Source: Sherwoodlollariibacterium sp049275655
GTDB lineage: Bacteria > Omnitrophota > Gorgyraeia > Gygaellales > Profunditerraquicolaceae
DNA length: 64,000 nt
NCBI GenBank assembly: GCA_049275655.1
Contig: JBASUY010000057.1
Span: 1-64,000 of the forward strand
Reading direction: 5' to 3'
The notes under the pieces are model-generated. The model saw only the letters and a list, made by a program, of their open reading frames with translations. It was not told where the DNA came from and made no database searches. Shown piece by piece: positions 52,175-60,988 of the stretch. Every line of letters starts with the position of its first letter. The first letter of the stretch is position 1. A program made the position numbers and the translations under genes.

Positions 52175-54590
52175 TGAAAAAGTAGTCCCTGTTTATATTG
52201 AAGAGGAGGTTAAAGACGCTTATTTAAATTATGCGATGAGCGTCATTGTCGGGCGTGCCCTGCCTGATATACGCGACGGTTTAAAGCCGGTGCATAGGAG
52301 GATACTCTATGCTATGCAGGAGTTAAGCTTAGGGTATGCTAAGCCGTATAAGAAATGCGCGCGTATCGTTGGGGAGGTCTTGGGGAAATACCATCCGCAT
52401 GGGGATGTGGCGGTTTACGATGCCTTAGTAAGGTTGGCGCAAGATTTTTCTTTACGCTATCCTTTGGTAGACGGACAAGGTAACTTTGGCTCTGTAGATG
52501 GAGATGCTGCTGCAGCCATGCGTTATACTGAGGCGCGCCTTGCTTCCATATCCGATGTTATCCTTGGGGATATAGATAAGGATACGGTAAACTTCGGGCC
52601 TAATTTTGATGCTTCTTTAAAAGAGCCCTTGCTTTTGCCTGCGGCCCTGCCTAATTTGCTTGTAAATGGCTCAAGCGGTATCGCTGTAGGTATGGCCACA
52701 AATATCCCGCCGCATAATTTAAATGAAGTAGCAGATGCGATTATTTATCTTTTAGATAATCCTTCAGCAGAGATTAAGGACTTGATGCGTTATATAAAAG
52801 GGCCGGATTTTCCTACAGGAGGGGTTATCTGCGGTAAGGGGGGGATTAAAGAGGCTTATACAACCGGGCGGGGCAAACTTACTGTGCGCGCTCGGGCGAC
52901 TGTTGAGCATCAAAAAAACGGAAAAGATTTGATTATCATAACAGAGATTCCGTATCAAGTGCAAAAATCATCATTAATTGAGGCTATTGCCGGGCTTGTA
53001 GACGAGAAAAAGATAGAAGGCATCTCTGATATACGCGATGAGTCTGACAAGGATGGCATGCGCATAGTAGTTGAGCTTAAAAGGGATACTGAGCCGCAGA
53101 TTATCCTCAACCAGCTCTTTAAACATACACAACTGGAGACCACCTTTGGTATTATTACCCTTGCACTTGTAGAGAATAGGCCTAAGGTTTTAAATCTGCG
53201 TCAAGTATTGGATTGCTATATAGAGCATCGCAAGGTTATTATCCGCCGCAGGACACAATTTGAGCTGGATAAGGCCTTGAAGAGGGCGCATATTTTAGAA
53301 GGACTAAAGATAGCCCTTAAGTTTATTGACCGCATTATTAAGGTAATTAAATCCTCTAAGAGCGTAGATGTAGCACGGGTTAGTTTAATGAAAGAGTTCG
53401 GCCTTTCAGAGGTACAAGCGCAGGCAATACTGGAGATGCAGCTACAGCGCTTAACCGCTCTTGAGCAGGATAAGATTGAGGCTGAATATGCCGAATTACT
53501 AAAGAAGATAGAATTATGCAGGGCCATATTAGCCTCTGAGAAAAAAATAGAGGGCATTATTAAAAATGAGTTGAAAGGCCTTAAAGAGAGATACGGGGAT
53601 GAGCGTAGGACTGATATAGTCGGCGAAGTGGAAGAGCTTGAGATAGAGGATTTGATAGCAGAAGAAGACGTTGTAGTTACTATTAGCCATAGCGGTTATA
53701 TAAAGAGGCTTCCGGTAAGTTCTTACCGTAGACAAAAACGGGGGGGCAGAGGGGTAACCGGCGCAGAGGTGAAAGATGAGGATTTTATAGAGCACCTCTT
53801 TGTCGCCTCTACCAAGGATTACCTCTTGATTTTTACAGATAAGGGGCAAGTCCATTGGCTTAAGGTTTATGAGATTCCGCAGGCAAGCCGCACCTCTAAG
53901 GGTAAAGCTATTATTAATTTAGTGCAGATGGAGCAGGATTCTAAGATAAGCTCTACCGTTCCTGTTCAGGGGTTTTCTGCTGATCAATATTTAGTAATGG
54001 TTACCAAATTAGGTTTAATTAAAAAGACTAAACTTGATGCTTATGGCAATCCGCGTAAAGGTGGGATTATAGGCATTACTCTAGACAAAGGAGATGAGTT
54101 AATAAGCGTAGAGATGACGGATGGCAAGCAGGAGCTTTTAATAGGTACTCGCCAAGGAAAGGCTATACGTTTTTCTGAGGAAAAGGTTAGAGATATGGGG
54201 CGCGCTGCCCGGGGAGTAAGGGCAATATCTTTAGCAAAAAAAGATGAAGTAATAGATTTAGTTATCCCGCAAAAAGATGCGGCGATACTTACGGTTACCT
54301 CTTTGGGGTTTGCAAAGCGCACCACGGTAGATGAGTATAGGTTGACTTCTCGCGGAGGTAAGGGGATAATTAATATTAAGGTTACGGATAAAAACGGCGA
54401 AGCGGTAAACCTTAAGACCGTTAGCGATGAAGACGAATTGATGGTCATTACTCAAAATGGCATATTTTTACGTTGCGCGGTTAAAGACATTAGGGAGACC
54501 GGACGCTCTGCCCAAGGAGTGAGATTAATCAAATTACAGGATAAAGACCGAGTCTCTTGTGTTGCTCCGGTTATAGCAGAAGAGGAATAG
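52161..54590 (+). CDS. gyrA: DNA gyrase subunit A
   Basis: 809 residues. Catalytic Tyr in AAAAMRYTEARL, YLNYAMSVIVGRALPDIRDGLKPVHRRILYAM, and the C-terminal beta-pinwheel with a GyrA-box-like QKRGGRG. Forms A2B2 gyrase. Acidic tail EEE ends the protein. Confidence 0.97.
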   Translation: MYARNEKVVPVYIEEEVKDAYLNYAMSVIVGRALPDIRDGLKPVHRRILYAMQELSLGYAKPYKKCARIVGEVLGKYHPHGDVAVYDALVRLAQDFSLRYPLVDGQGNFGSVDGDAAAAMRYTEARLASISDVILGDIDKDTVNFGPNFDASLKEPLLLPAALPNLLVNGSSGIAVGMATNIPPHNLNEVADAIIYLLDNPSAEIKDLMRYIKGPDFPTGGVICGKGGIKEAYTTGRGKLTVRARATVEHQKNGKDLIIITEIPYQVQKSSLIEAIAGLVDEKKIEGISDIRDESDKDGMRIVVELKRDTEPQIILNQLFKHTQLETTFGIITLALVENRPKVLNLRQVLDCYIEHRKVIIRRRTQFELDKALKRAHILEGLKIALKFIDRIIKVIKSSKSVDVARVSLMKEFGLSEVQAQAILEMQLQRLTALEQDKIEAEYAELLKKIELCRAILASEKKIEGIIKNELKGLKERYGDERRTDIVGEVEELEIEDLIAEEDVVVTISHSGYIKRLPVSSYRRQKRGGRGVTGAEVKDEDFIEHLFVASTKDYLLIFTDKGQVHWLKVYEIPQASRTSKGKAIINLVQMEQDSKISSTVPVQGFSADQYLVMVTKLGLIKKTKLDAYGNPRKGGIIGITLDKGDELISVEMTDGKQELLIGTRQGKAIRFSEEKVRDMGRAARGVRAISLAKKDEVIDLVIPQKDAAILTVTSLGFAKRTTVDEYRLTSRGGKGIINIKVTDKNGEAVNLKTVSDEDELMVITQNGIFLRCAVKDIRETGRSAQGVRLIKLQDKDRVSCVAPVIAEEE

Positions 54591-54596
54591 GCTTTA

Positions 54597-54671
54597 GACC
54601 CTGTCGTCTAGCCTGGTCTAGGACAAGAGCTTTTCAAGCTCTCGACACGGGTTCAAATCCCGTCAGGGTCA
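54597..54671 (+). tRNA. tRNA-Glu (TTC)
   Basis: Acceptor GACCCTG pairs with CAGGGTC; anticodon stem AGAGC/GCTCT with loop TTTTCAA, anticodon TTC; T loop GGTTCAAATCC; discriminator A. CCA not encoded. Confidence 0.95.
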
Positions 54672-54681
54672 CTTTATTTTT

Positions 54682-54835
54682 ATGTGTGGAATAGTTGAGC
54701 ATGCAAGCGTAAGTCCAGCGCAGAATACTTTTTTCTGATAGGGTTAAAACGTTTAGGCACCGCGGATATAACAAAAAGAGGAAAATACGGGAATATAAAC
54801 GGATTAGCGAAACCCTTAAAGAGAGAGGTATTGAT
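54682..54835 (+). pseudogene. glmS: decayed glutaminase domain of glmS
   Basis: The start ATG TGT GGA ATA GTT (MCGIV) is the exact N-terminus of GlmS with its catalytic Cys, but a stop follows after 18 codons. A second frame then reads EYFFLIGLKRL, matching the family ILLEGLKRL segment, and a third frame reads HRGYN, matching EYRGYDS. So at least two frameshifts are present. After this the remaining roughly 170 residues of the class II glutaminase domain are gone and the isomerase part begins. A ribosome site, GAGAGAGG, now lies in this remnant before the new ATG. Confidence 0.8.
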
Positions 54836-56020
54836 ATGAAGAACTCAAAGGCCATGGATTATAAAGCCCGCCAGGTAGGCAAAAAAAATAATTGTATCCA
54901 TAGGAATACAACACAGGCGCAAAAAAATGACTTTGCTCATTTTATGCTAAAAGAGATTAATGAGCAGCCAAAAACCTTAGAAAATTTTTTAAGTAGCAGG
55001 ATAAATAAAAAAACCCACAAGATAGAGTTTCTACAAGGAGAAATCTCAAAAGAGGCTTTAGGTAGCCTAAAAGATATTTTTATTATAGCCTGTGGGACGT
55101 CTTATCATGCCGGATTAGTAGGTAAGTATATTATAGAATCTTTATGCCGGATACCTGTACGCGTAGAAGTCTCAAGCGAATTTCATTATCGCGACCCATT
55201 GATTGGCCCTAATACTTTGATTATCGCAATAAGCCAATCAGGGGAAACCGCGGATACTTTATCTGGGGTAGGCTTGGCACGGGCAAGAGGCGCAAGGGTT
55301 TTTACTATTTGTAATGTATTAGATTCTACATTAACCCGTAAGTCTGATGGCACTATTCATACGAATACCGGACTTGAGGTGGGAATAGCCGCTACAAAGA
55401 CTTATACTACCCAGCTTGCTGCGTTGTATCTTTTTGCTTTGCATTTAGCGAAGGTAAAAAATATTTTGCCACCCGGTAAAATTCATAAACTGATAAAAGA
55501 GTTACGCAAGACACCGAAATATATAGAGGTTATCTTAAAAAACCAAAATCAGATAGCATCTATTGCCCGGAAGCACTCTAATTGTGAGGCTTTTCTTTAT
55601 CTGGGGCGTAATATTAATTATCCCTCTGCTTTGGAGGGGGCATTAAAATTGAAAGAGGTCTCTTATATACCAGCGGAAGGGTATGCAGGCGGAGAGTTAA
55701 AGCACGGACCCATCGCCTTAATTGATGAGCGACGCATGGCAGTTTGTATTGCCCCGCAATCAAGAGTGTATGATAAGATGGTCTTAAGCATGCGGGAGAT
55801 ACGCTTACGCAAGGGCAAGATTATTGCTATTGTCAGTAAGAACGATAGCGCAGTAAAAGCGTTAACCCACGGGACAATCTTTATACCGAAAATCAATGAA
55901 TTATTTTCTCCCCTTTTAGTGGCAATACCCTTACAACTATTAGCTTATTATATTGCAGCCAAAAAAGGTTATAATGTTGACCAACCACGCAACCTTACCA
56001 AAGCAGTTACTGTTGAATGA
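54836..56020 (+). CDS. glmS: GlmS isomerase (SIS) domains without glutaminase domain
   Basis: 394 residues covering only the two SIS domains of glucosamine-6-phosphate synthase (normal length about 600). From FAHFMLKEINEQP on it aligns with the family: IACGTSYHAGLVGKYIIES, ISQSGETADTLSGV, GIAATKTYTTQLAAL, EGALKLKEVSYIPAEGYAGGELKHGPIALI (catalytic Glu/Lys/His), and end NVDQPRNLTKAVTVE. Active-site residues of the sugar half are intact. Without the glutaminase half it could act only with free ammonia, or as a fructose-6-P isomerase. The first 50 residues are novel junction sequence. Confidence 0.9.
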   Translation: MKNSKAMDYKARQVGKKNNCIHRNTTQAQKNDFAHFMLKEINEQPKTLENFLSSRINKKTHKIEFLQGEISKEALGSLKDIFIIACGTSYHAGLVGKYIIESLCRIPVRVEVSSEFHYRDPLIGPNTLIIAISQSGETADTLSGVGLARARGARVFTICNVLDSTLTRKSDGTIHTNTGLEVGIAATKTYTTQLAALYLFALHLAKVKNILPPGKIHKLIKELRKTPKYIEVILKNQNQIASIARKHSNCEAFLYLGRNINYPSALEGALKLKEVSYIPAEGYAGGELKHGPIALIDERRMAVCIAPQSRVYDKMVLSMREIRLRKGKIIAIVSKNDSAVKALTHGTIFIPKINELFSPLLVAIPLQLLAYYIAAKKGYNVDQPRNLTKAVTVE

Positions 56021-56026
56021 TTTAAT

Positions 56027-56680
56027 ATGCTTTATATAGTAGCAACGCCGATAGGCAACCTAAAAGATATTACGCTTAGGGCAATTGAGGTCTTAAAATC
56101 AGTTGATCTTATTGCATGCGAAGATACTCGGCGCACAAAGATTTTGCTCAGAGAGTATAATATTAATAAGCCCACTACTAGTTTTTTTCAGCATAATAGA
56201 ATTATTAAGGGCGAATATTTAGTCTCTTTTCTTAAAAAGGGCAAAGATATTGCCCTTGTATCTGATGCCGGGACCCCAGGGATACTTGACCCGGGCTATA
56301 ATTTAATCAATTTAGCTATACGCCATAATATTCCTTTTACGGTTATACCAGGCGCTAGTGCTTTTATCAATGCCCTTGTATTATCCGGCAAGCCATCTCA
56401 TGAGTTTTATTTCGCGGGGTTTTTGCCGAATAAGAGGGTTGCCCGGAAGAATAAGCTGCGAGAGTTGATTAAATTGTGTTGTACAGTAGTATTCTATGAG
56501 TCTTCACATAGAATTTTATCTACGTTAGAAGATTTAGCGGAAATATACGAACAGAAAAATATTGTTGTAGCGCGGGAGCTGACTAAGAAATTTGAAGAAG
56601 TTACTCGCGGATTACCGCAAGAGGTTTTAATGAGGTTTCTTAAAGAAAAGCCCCGCGGTGAATTTGTAGTTATCTTATAA
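56027..56680 (+). CDS. rsmI: 16S rRNA C1402 2'-O-methyltransferase
   Basis: 217 residues, about 50 shorter than usual at the C-terminus. Tetrapyrrole-methylase fold: LYIVATPIGNLKDITLRAIEVLKSVDLIACEDTRRTK, FLVSDAGTPGILDPGYNLI-like segment, PGASAFINALVLSG. Methylates the ribose of C1402 with RsmH. Confidence 0.95.
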   Translation: MLYIVATPIGNLKDITLRAIEVLKSVDLIACEDTRRTKILLREYNINKPTTSFFQHNRIIKGEYLVSFLKKGKDIALVSDAGTPGILDPGYNLINLAIRHNIPFTVIPGASAFINALVLSGKPSHEFYFAGFLPNKRVARKNKLRELIKLCCTVVFYESSHRILSTLEDLAEIYEQKNIVVARELTKKFEEVTRGLPQEVLMRFLKEKPRGEFVVIL

Positions 56681-56714
56681 GGGCATTATTTTTTGGACAT
56701 TTGAATTTTTGGCC

Positions 56715-56742
56715 TTGACAAAGGATTTGGGCGTGGTATACT
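56715..56742 (+). promoter_or_regulatory. promoter of the pyrimidine operon
   Basis: Perfect -35 TTGACA, 16-base spacer, -10 TATACT. Transcription should start about 15 bases before the PyrR-binding element. Confidence 0.75.
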
Positions 56743-56756
56743 TACCTTAAATTAGA

Positions 56757-56793
56757 AGGACCTTTAAGGCCTGCTCAGAGAGGCAGGCAAGGC
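56757..56793 (+). promoter_or_regulatory. PyrR-binding RNA element
   Basis: ACCTTTAAGGCCTGC, then TCAGAGA, then GGCAGGCAAGG, matching the PyrR-binding loop (TTTAA...CAGAGAGGC...AAGG) of Gram-positive-type pyr leaders. PyrR with UMP bound would stabilise this hairpin and favour the downstream terminator. A 15-codon reading frame (MEFTTCILDTLGIKA) starts at 56803 and runs into the terminator. Confidence 0.88.
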
Positions 56794-56829
56794 GGAGAAA
56801 GTAATGGAGTTTACAACCTGTATATTAGA

Positions 56830-56862
56830 TACCCTAGGCATAAAAGCCTAGGGTATTTTTTT
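56830..56862 (+). terminator. attenuator terminator before pyrR
   Basis: TACCCTAGGC pairs perfectly with GCCTAGGGTA, 10-bp stem with a 6-base loop, followed by seven T (56856-56862). It ends 10 bases before the pyrR ATG, so it decides read-through into the operon. Confidence 0.92.
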
Positions 56863-56872
56863 ATTTTGAAAG

Positions 56873-57409
56873 ATGAAAGAGAAGGCTAGGATATTAGATA
56901 AAGAGGCGATAAGCCGCGCTTTAATGCGCATTGCCCATGAGATAGTGGAGAAGAACAAGGGGACACAAAACCTATGCCTTATAGGGATAAGGAATCGCGG
57001 AGTTTTTTTAGCTAGGCGCCTGGCAGAGCAGATTAAAAAAATTGAAGGAGGCGATGTGTTATTCGGGGTTTTAGATATCACCCTCTACCGCGATGACCTT
57101 GCTTTGGCCTCCGGGCAGCCTATTGTGCGCAAGACAGAGATAGGTTTTGATATTAATAATAAACTACTCGTTCTTGTGGACGATGTCTTATATACCGGTA
57201 GGACTATACGCGCGGCTTTGGACGCCTTAACTGATTTTGGTAGGCCTGAATCCATACAATTAGCGGTTTTAATTGACCGCGGACATCGGGAGTTGCCTAT
57301 AAGGGCAGATTATGTAGGCAAGAATATTCCTACTGCTAAACATGAAACAATTCAGGTTCGGTTATTAGAAGTGGACAGGGCAGAAGAAGTTGTAATTTTA
57401 GAAAAATGA
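56873..57409 (+). CDS. pyrR: bifunctional pyr operon regulator / uracil phosphoribosyltransferase
   Basis: 178 residues, normal size. PRTase fold: RIAHEIVEKNKGTQNLCLIGIRNRGVFLARRL, PRPP loop LLVLVDDVLYTGRTIRAALDAL, LIDRGHRELPIRADYVGKNIPT. Binds the leader RNA with UMP and attenuates its own operon. Overlaps pyrB by 4 bases. Confidence 0.96.
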   Translation: MKEKARILDKEAISRALMRIAHEIVEKNKGTQNLCLIGIRNRGVFLARRLAEQIKKIEGGDVLFGVLDITLYRDDLALASGQPIVRKTEIGFDINNKLLVLVDDVLYTGRTIRAALDALTDFGRPESIQLAVLIDRGHRELPIRADYVGKNIPTAKHETIQVRLLEVDRAEEVVILEK

Positions 57410-58353
57410 GTTGGGTTAAAAAAGATTTATTAGGACTGGAATATCTAAGCAAAGAAGAGATCGAGTTAATTTTATCTACTGCTGAGTCTTTTAAAGAGGT
57501 CTCTACCCGAGAGATAAAAAAAGTTCCCGCTTTGCGCGGCAAGACCGTAGTTAATTTATTTTATGAGCCATCTACGCGTACCCGTGTATCATTTGAGGTA
57601 GCGGCAAAAAGGTTATCGGCAGACGTGATTAATATAGCTACCGAGACCTCAAGCGTTAAAAAAGGAGAGACCTTAATTGATACTGGGCGCAATATCGAGG
57701 CTCTTAAAGCGGATATTATTGTTGTGCGCCACAATGCATCCGGGGCAGCGGCTATACTTGCCAGGCATCTTAATATAAGCGTAGTCAATGCTGGGGATGG
57801 CTGGCATGAGCACCCAACCCAAGCCTTATTGGATATTTTTACCCTGAAGGAAAAGTTAGGAAGGGTACAAGGGTTAAATGTAACCATAGTAGGAGATATT
57901 GCCCACTCTCGTGTAGCCCGTTCAAATGCGTGGGGTTTAGTTAAGTTGGGGGCTAAGGTTACTTTTTGTGCCCCACAGATACTTATCCCGGCAGGCGTTG
58001 AAGGGTTTGGCGTTCAGGTAACCGACAATATAGAAGAGGCTTTAGAAAATGCCGATGCGGTTAATGTCCTGCGGATGCAGTTTGAGAGGGATGGTGGATC
58101 AGCCTTCCCTGAGCAGTTAGAATATTTTAAGAACTTTGGGATTACCGAAGAGAGGATCAAGAGGGCAAAAAAGGGAATAGTTGTTATGCACCCCGGGCCA
58201 ATTAACCGCGGGATAGAGATGTCAAGCGAAGTTGCTGATGGAGAAAACTCTGTGATTTTAGAACAGGTTATTAATGGGATAGCTGTGCGCATGGCGGTTT
58301 TGTATTTAGTCTCGCAAGCTAACGAAAGAATAAAAAATGGCGGTACTGATTAG
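57406..58353 (+). CDS. pyrB: aspartate carbamoyltransferase catalytic subunit
   Basis: 315 residues. Carbamoyl-P site FYEPSTRTRVSFEVAAKRL, DIIVVRHNASGAA, NAGDGWHEHPTQALLDIFTL, MHPGPINRGIEM. No pyrI beside it. Overlaps pyrC by 17 bases. Confidence 0.97.
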   Translation: MSWVKKDLLGLEYLSKEEIELILSTAESFKEVSTREIKKVPALRGKTVVNLFYEPSTRTRVSFEVAAKRLSADVINIATETSSVKKGETLIDTGRNIEALKADIIVVRHNASGAAAILARHLNISVVNAGDGWHEHPTQALLDIFTLKEKLGRVQGLNVTIVGDIAHSRVARSNAWGLVKLGAKVTFCAPQILIPAGVEGFGVQVTDNIEEALENADAVNVLRMQFERDGGSAFPEQLEYFKNFGITEERIKRAKKGIVVMHPGPINRGIEMSSEVADGENSVILEQVINGIAVRMAVLYLVSQANERIKNGGTD

Positions 58354-59614
58354 AGGCGGTAGGGTTGTTGATCCGTATAATAATACAGATGGTGTTTTTG
58401 ATCTTTTGATTGAGGGGAGTAAGATTATTAAGGTTGCAGCTGGTATTAAGGATGCGGCAGTTGAAGTAATTGAGGCAAGCGGAAAGATAGTAATTCCCGG
58501 TTTAGTAGATATGCACGTGCATTTAAGAGAACCGGGTAGAGAGGATAAAGAGACCCTCCTCTCAGGCACAATAGCTGCGCTTGCCGGAGGCGTAACCAGT
58601 ATTTTAGCCATGCCTAATACTACTCCTGCTATGGATTCTGTTGATAGTATTAAAATTTTAAAAGAGAGGATAGATGCGAATGCTAAGGCAAATGTCTTTA
58701 TCTGTGGAGCAATCACAAAAGAGAGGGCAGGTAAAGACCTTGTAGATATAGAAGCCCTGAAAAAAGAAGGGGTTATTGCAATTTCTGATGACGGAGCATC
58801 CGTTGATTCGGATAGCCTAATGCTTGCGGCCTTTAAGGAAGCAGTTCAAGAGGGGTTACTTGTTATTTGCCACTCTGAAGATAAGTCTGCTTCCTGCGCT
58901 GGAGTAGTTAATTTGGGGTTTACCTCTACCCGATTAGGCCTAAGGGGAATATCTAAAGAATCCGAGTATAAAAGGGTCTTACGGGATATTGAATTAGCTA
59001 AAGAAGCAAAGGCAAAAGTTCATATAGCACATTTAAGTTGCCTTGAGTCAGTTGATGCGGTCTTGAAGGCAAAACAAAGAGGCGCAAGAGTTACGGTAGA
59101 GACCTGTCCGCATTATTTTAGCTTTACAGAAGAAGCGGTATTAACCTATGATACTAATTTTAAAATGAACCCGCCATTAAGAAGCGCGGCAGATTCTCAG
59201 GCACTTAAGGATGCTATATCTTCCGGGATAATTGACGTGATTGCCTCAGACCATGCGCCTCATACTGAAAATGAAAAAGACATAGAGTTTGAGCGCGCAG
59301 AATTCGGAGTGATTGGTTTAGAGACTGCACTCTTAGCCGCCATAACAGAGTTAGTGGATAAAGGTGTCTTAGGATGGGCTGATTTAGTTAAAAGAATGTC
59401 ATTAAATCCTGCGCGCATCTTGGGTATAAATAAGGGGAGCCTTTCTGTGGGAGCTGATGCGGATATTGCTATAATTGACCCTGTTAAAGAGCAAAGGATT
59501 ACTAAAGAGCGTTTTTTATCTAAATCTAAGAATTCTCCGTTTATAGGCAGGACGCTTAAAGGTTGTGTAGAATACACGCTTTGCTTAGGGAAGGTGTATA
59601 AATGGAATTCATAG
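58337..59614 (+). CDS. pyrC: dihydroorotase
   Basis: 425 residues, type I dihydroorotase. Zinc ligands DMHVHLREPGREDKETL, HIAHLSCLESVDAV, ASDHAPHTENEK. N- and C-terminal composite domain typical of the amidohydrolase family. Third step of UMP synthesis. Overlaps the endonuclease Q gene by 13 bases. Confidence 0.97.
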   Translation: MAVLIRGGRVVDPYNNTDGVFDLLIEGSKIIKVAAGIKDAAVEVIEASGKIVIPGLVDMHVHLREPGREDKETLLSGTIAALAGGVTSILAMPNTTPAMDSVDSIKILKERIDANAKANVFICGAITKERAGKDLVDIEALKKEGVIAISDDGASVDSDSLMLAAFKEAVQEGLLVICHSEDKSASCAGVVNLGFTSTRLGLRGISKESEYKRVLRDIELAKEAKAKVHIAHLSCLESVDAVLKAKQRGARVTVETCPHYFSFTEEAVLTYDTNFKMNPPLRSAADSQALKDAISSGIIDVIASDHAPHTENEKDIEFERAEFGVIGLETALLAAITELVDKGVLGWADLVKRMSLNPARILGINKGSLSVGADADIAIIDPVKEQRITKERFLSKSKNSPFIGRTLKGCVEYTLCLGKVYKWNS

Positions 59615-60834
59615 CGGATTTTCATATTCACTCAAAGTATTCTAGGGCTACGAGCCGTAATATGGATATTAAGAATTTAGCGGAATGGGCAAAACTGAAA
59701 GGTATATCCCTTATGGGAACAGGAGATTTTACCCACCATTTATGGCTTGAGGAGCTTAAGGCGAACTTAGAGGATTGCGGTAATGGGCTTTATGCGTACA
59801 ACGGAATAAGTTTTATATTAACTGCCGAAGTAAGCAGTATTTATTCAAAGAAAGGTAGGTCTTATAGGATACACAACTTAATATTTGCTCCTTCATTTAA
59901 GGTTGTAGACCAGATAAATGATACCTTGGGCAGAATCGGCAATTTATCCTCAGACGGCAGGCCGATTTTAGGGCTTGACGCCGCAGAACTTGCCCGCATT
60001 GTCTTTGATATAGACGAGAATTGTATGCTCATCCCCGGGCATATCTGGACTCCGTGGTTTTCTTTGTTTGGCTCTATGTCCGGCTTTGACAGAATAGAAG
60101 ACTGTTTTGAGGATCAGACATCAAAAATCTTTGCCCTTGAAACCGGGCTCTCTTCGGACCCGGCGATGAATTGGAGGCTAAGCGCCTTAGATAAATTTAC
60201 CCTGATTTCAAATAGCGATTCCCATTCTCCGCAGAAAATAGGAAGGGAGGCGAATGTTTTTAATTGCGCGCTTGATTATAATGAAATCCGCCAAGCTTTA
60301 AAAACAAAGGATAAGGATAAGTTTCTTTATACGATAGAGTTTTTCCCGGAAGAAGGAAAGTACCATTTTGACGGGCATAGGCTTTGTGGGGTAAGATGGT
60401 CTCCGCAGGAGACTAAAAAACATAGCGGTAAATGCCCTAAATGCGGGAAGAAGGTTACCGTAGGTGTTTTAAATAGAGTAGAGTCTTTAGCAGATAGGCC
60501 AGAAGGGTTTAAGCCTGCCGATGCAATACCATTTATAAACCTAATTCCATTAGACGAGATAATTGCCGATGCTAAAGGCGTTGGCAAGGCGAGCGTTGCT
60601 GTGGAGCGTGATTACCGTAGCATGATTGCTAAATTTGGCACGGAATTTGAGATATTAAAACGGGTGCCTAAAGAAGAGTTGTTGAAAGGGTTAGCTTCAA
60701 AGATAGCTGAGGGCATTTTAAGGGTGCGGGAAAGGAGGGTTAACATAAAGGCCGGATTTGACGGAGAATATGGCAAGATTTCTATCTTTGAAGATAAAGA
60801 GACAGAGAAGGAGGAGCAGCTCAGGCTGTTTTAA
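59602..60834 (+). CDS. endonuclease Q-like PHP-family DNA repair enzyme
   Basis: 410 residues. PHP metal sites: DFHIHSKYSRATSRNMDIKNL, GTGDFTHHLWLEEL, LTAEVSSIY, IPGHIWTPWF, NSDSHSPQKIGREAN. A zinc-finger-like segment follows (CGVRWSP, GKCPKCGKKV), then a helical DNA-binding tail. This layout matches EndoQ of Thermococcales and a few bacteria, which cuts 5' of uracil, hypoxanthine and abasic sites. The last residues are QLRLF, a sliding-clamp-binding motif. Translationally coupled to pyrC. Confidence 0.87.
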   Translation: MEFIADFHIHSKYSRATSRNMDIKNLAEWAKLKGISLMGTGDFTHHLWLEELKANLEDCGNGLYAYNGISFILTAEVSSIYSKKGRSYRIHNLIFAPSFKVVDQINDTLGRIGNLSSDGRPILGLDAAELARIVFDIDENCMLIPGHIWTPWFSLFGSMSGFDRIEDCFEDQTSKIFALETGLSSDPAMNWRLSALDKFTLISNSDSHSPQKIGREANVFNCALDYNEIRQALKTKDKDKFLYTIEFFPEEGKYHFDGHRLCGVRWSPQETKKHSGKCPKCGKKVTVGVLNRVESLADRPEGFKPADAIPFINLIPLDEIIADAKGVGKASVAVERDYRSMIAKFGTEFEILKRVPKEELLKGLASKIAEGILRVRERRVNIKAGFDGEYGKISIFEDKETEKEEQLRLF

Positions 60835-60864
60835 AAGAGATTTACACAGGGACAGCTTATTAGC

Positions 60865-60936
60865 GCGCCTGTAGCCTAATGGATAGGGCATTAGCCTCCG
60901 GAGCTAAGTGTGACAGTTCGATTCTGTCCAGGCGCA
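60865..60936 (+). tRNA. tRNA-Arg (CCG)
   Basis: Acceptor GCGCCTG pairs with CAGGCGC; anticodon stem TTAGC/GCTAA with loop CTCCGGA, anticodon CCG; T loop GTTCGATTC; discriminator A. CCA not encoded. Sits inside the pyr gene run between endoQ and the LOG-like gene. Confidence 0.94.
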
Positions 60937-60988
60937 ATCAGTATTTATTCTGACTTGTCTATATTTAGTTAATAGATAGAGAGGCATA

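Noticed and set aside
54672..54835. glmS ribozyme before the glmS isomerase
   Set aside because: The stretch is better explained by remnants of the glutaminase coding region (MCGIV, GLKRL, HRGY); no ribozyme core was seen.
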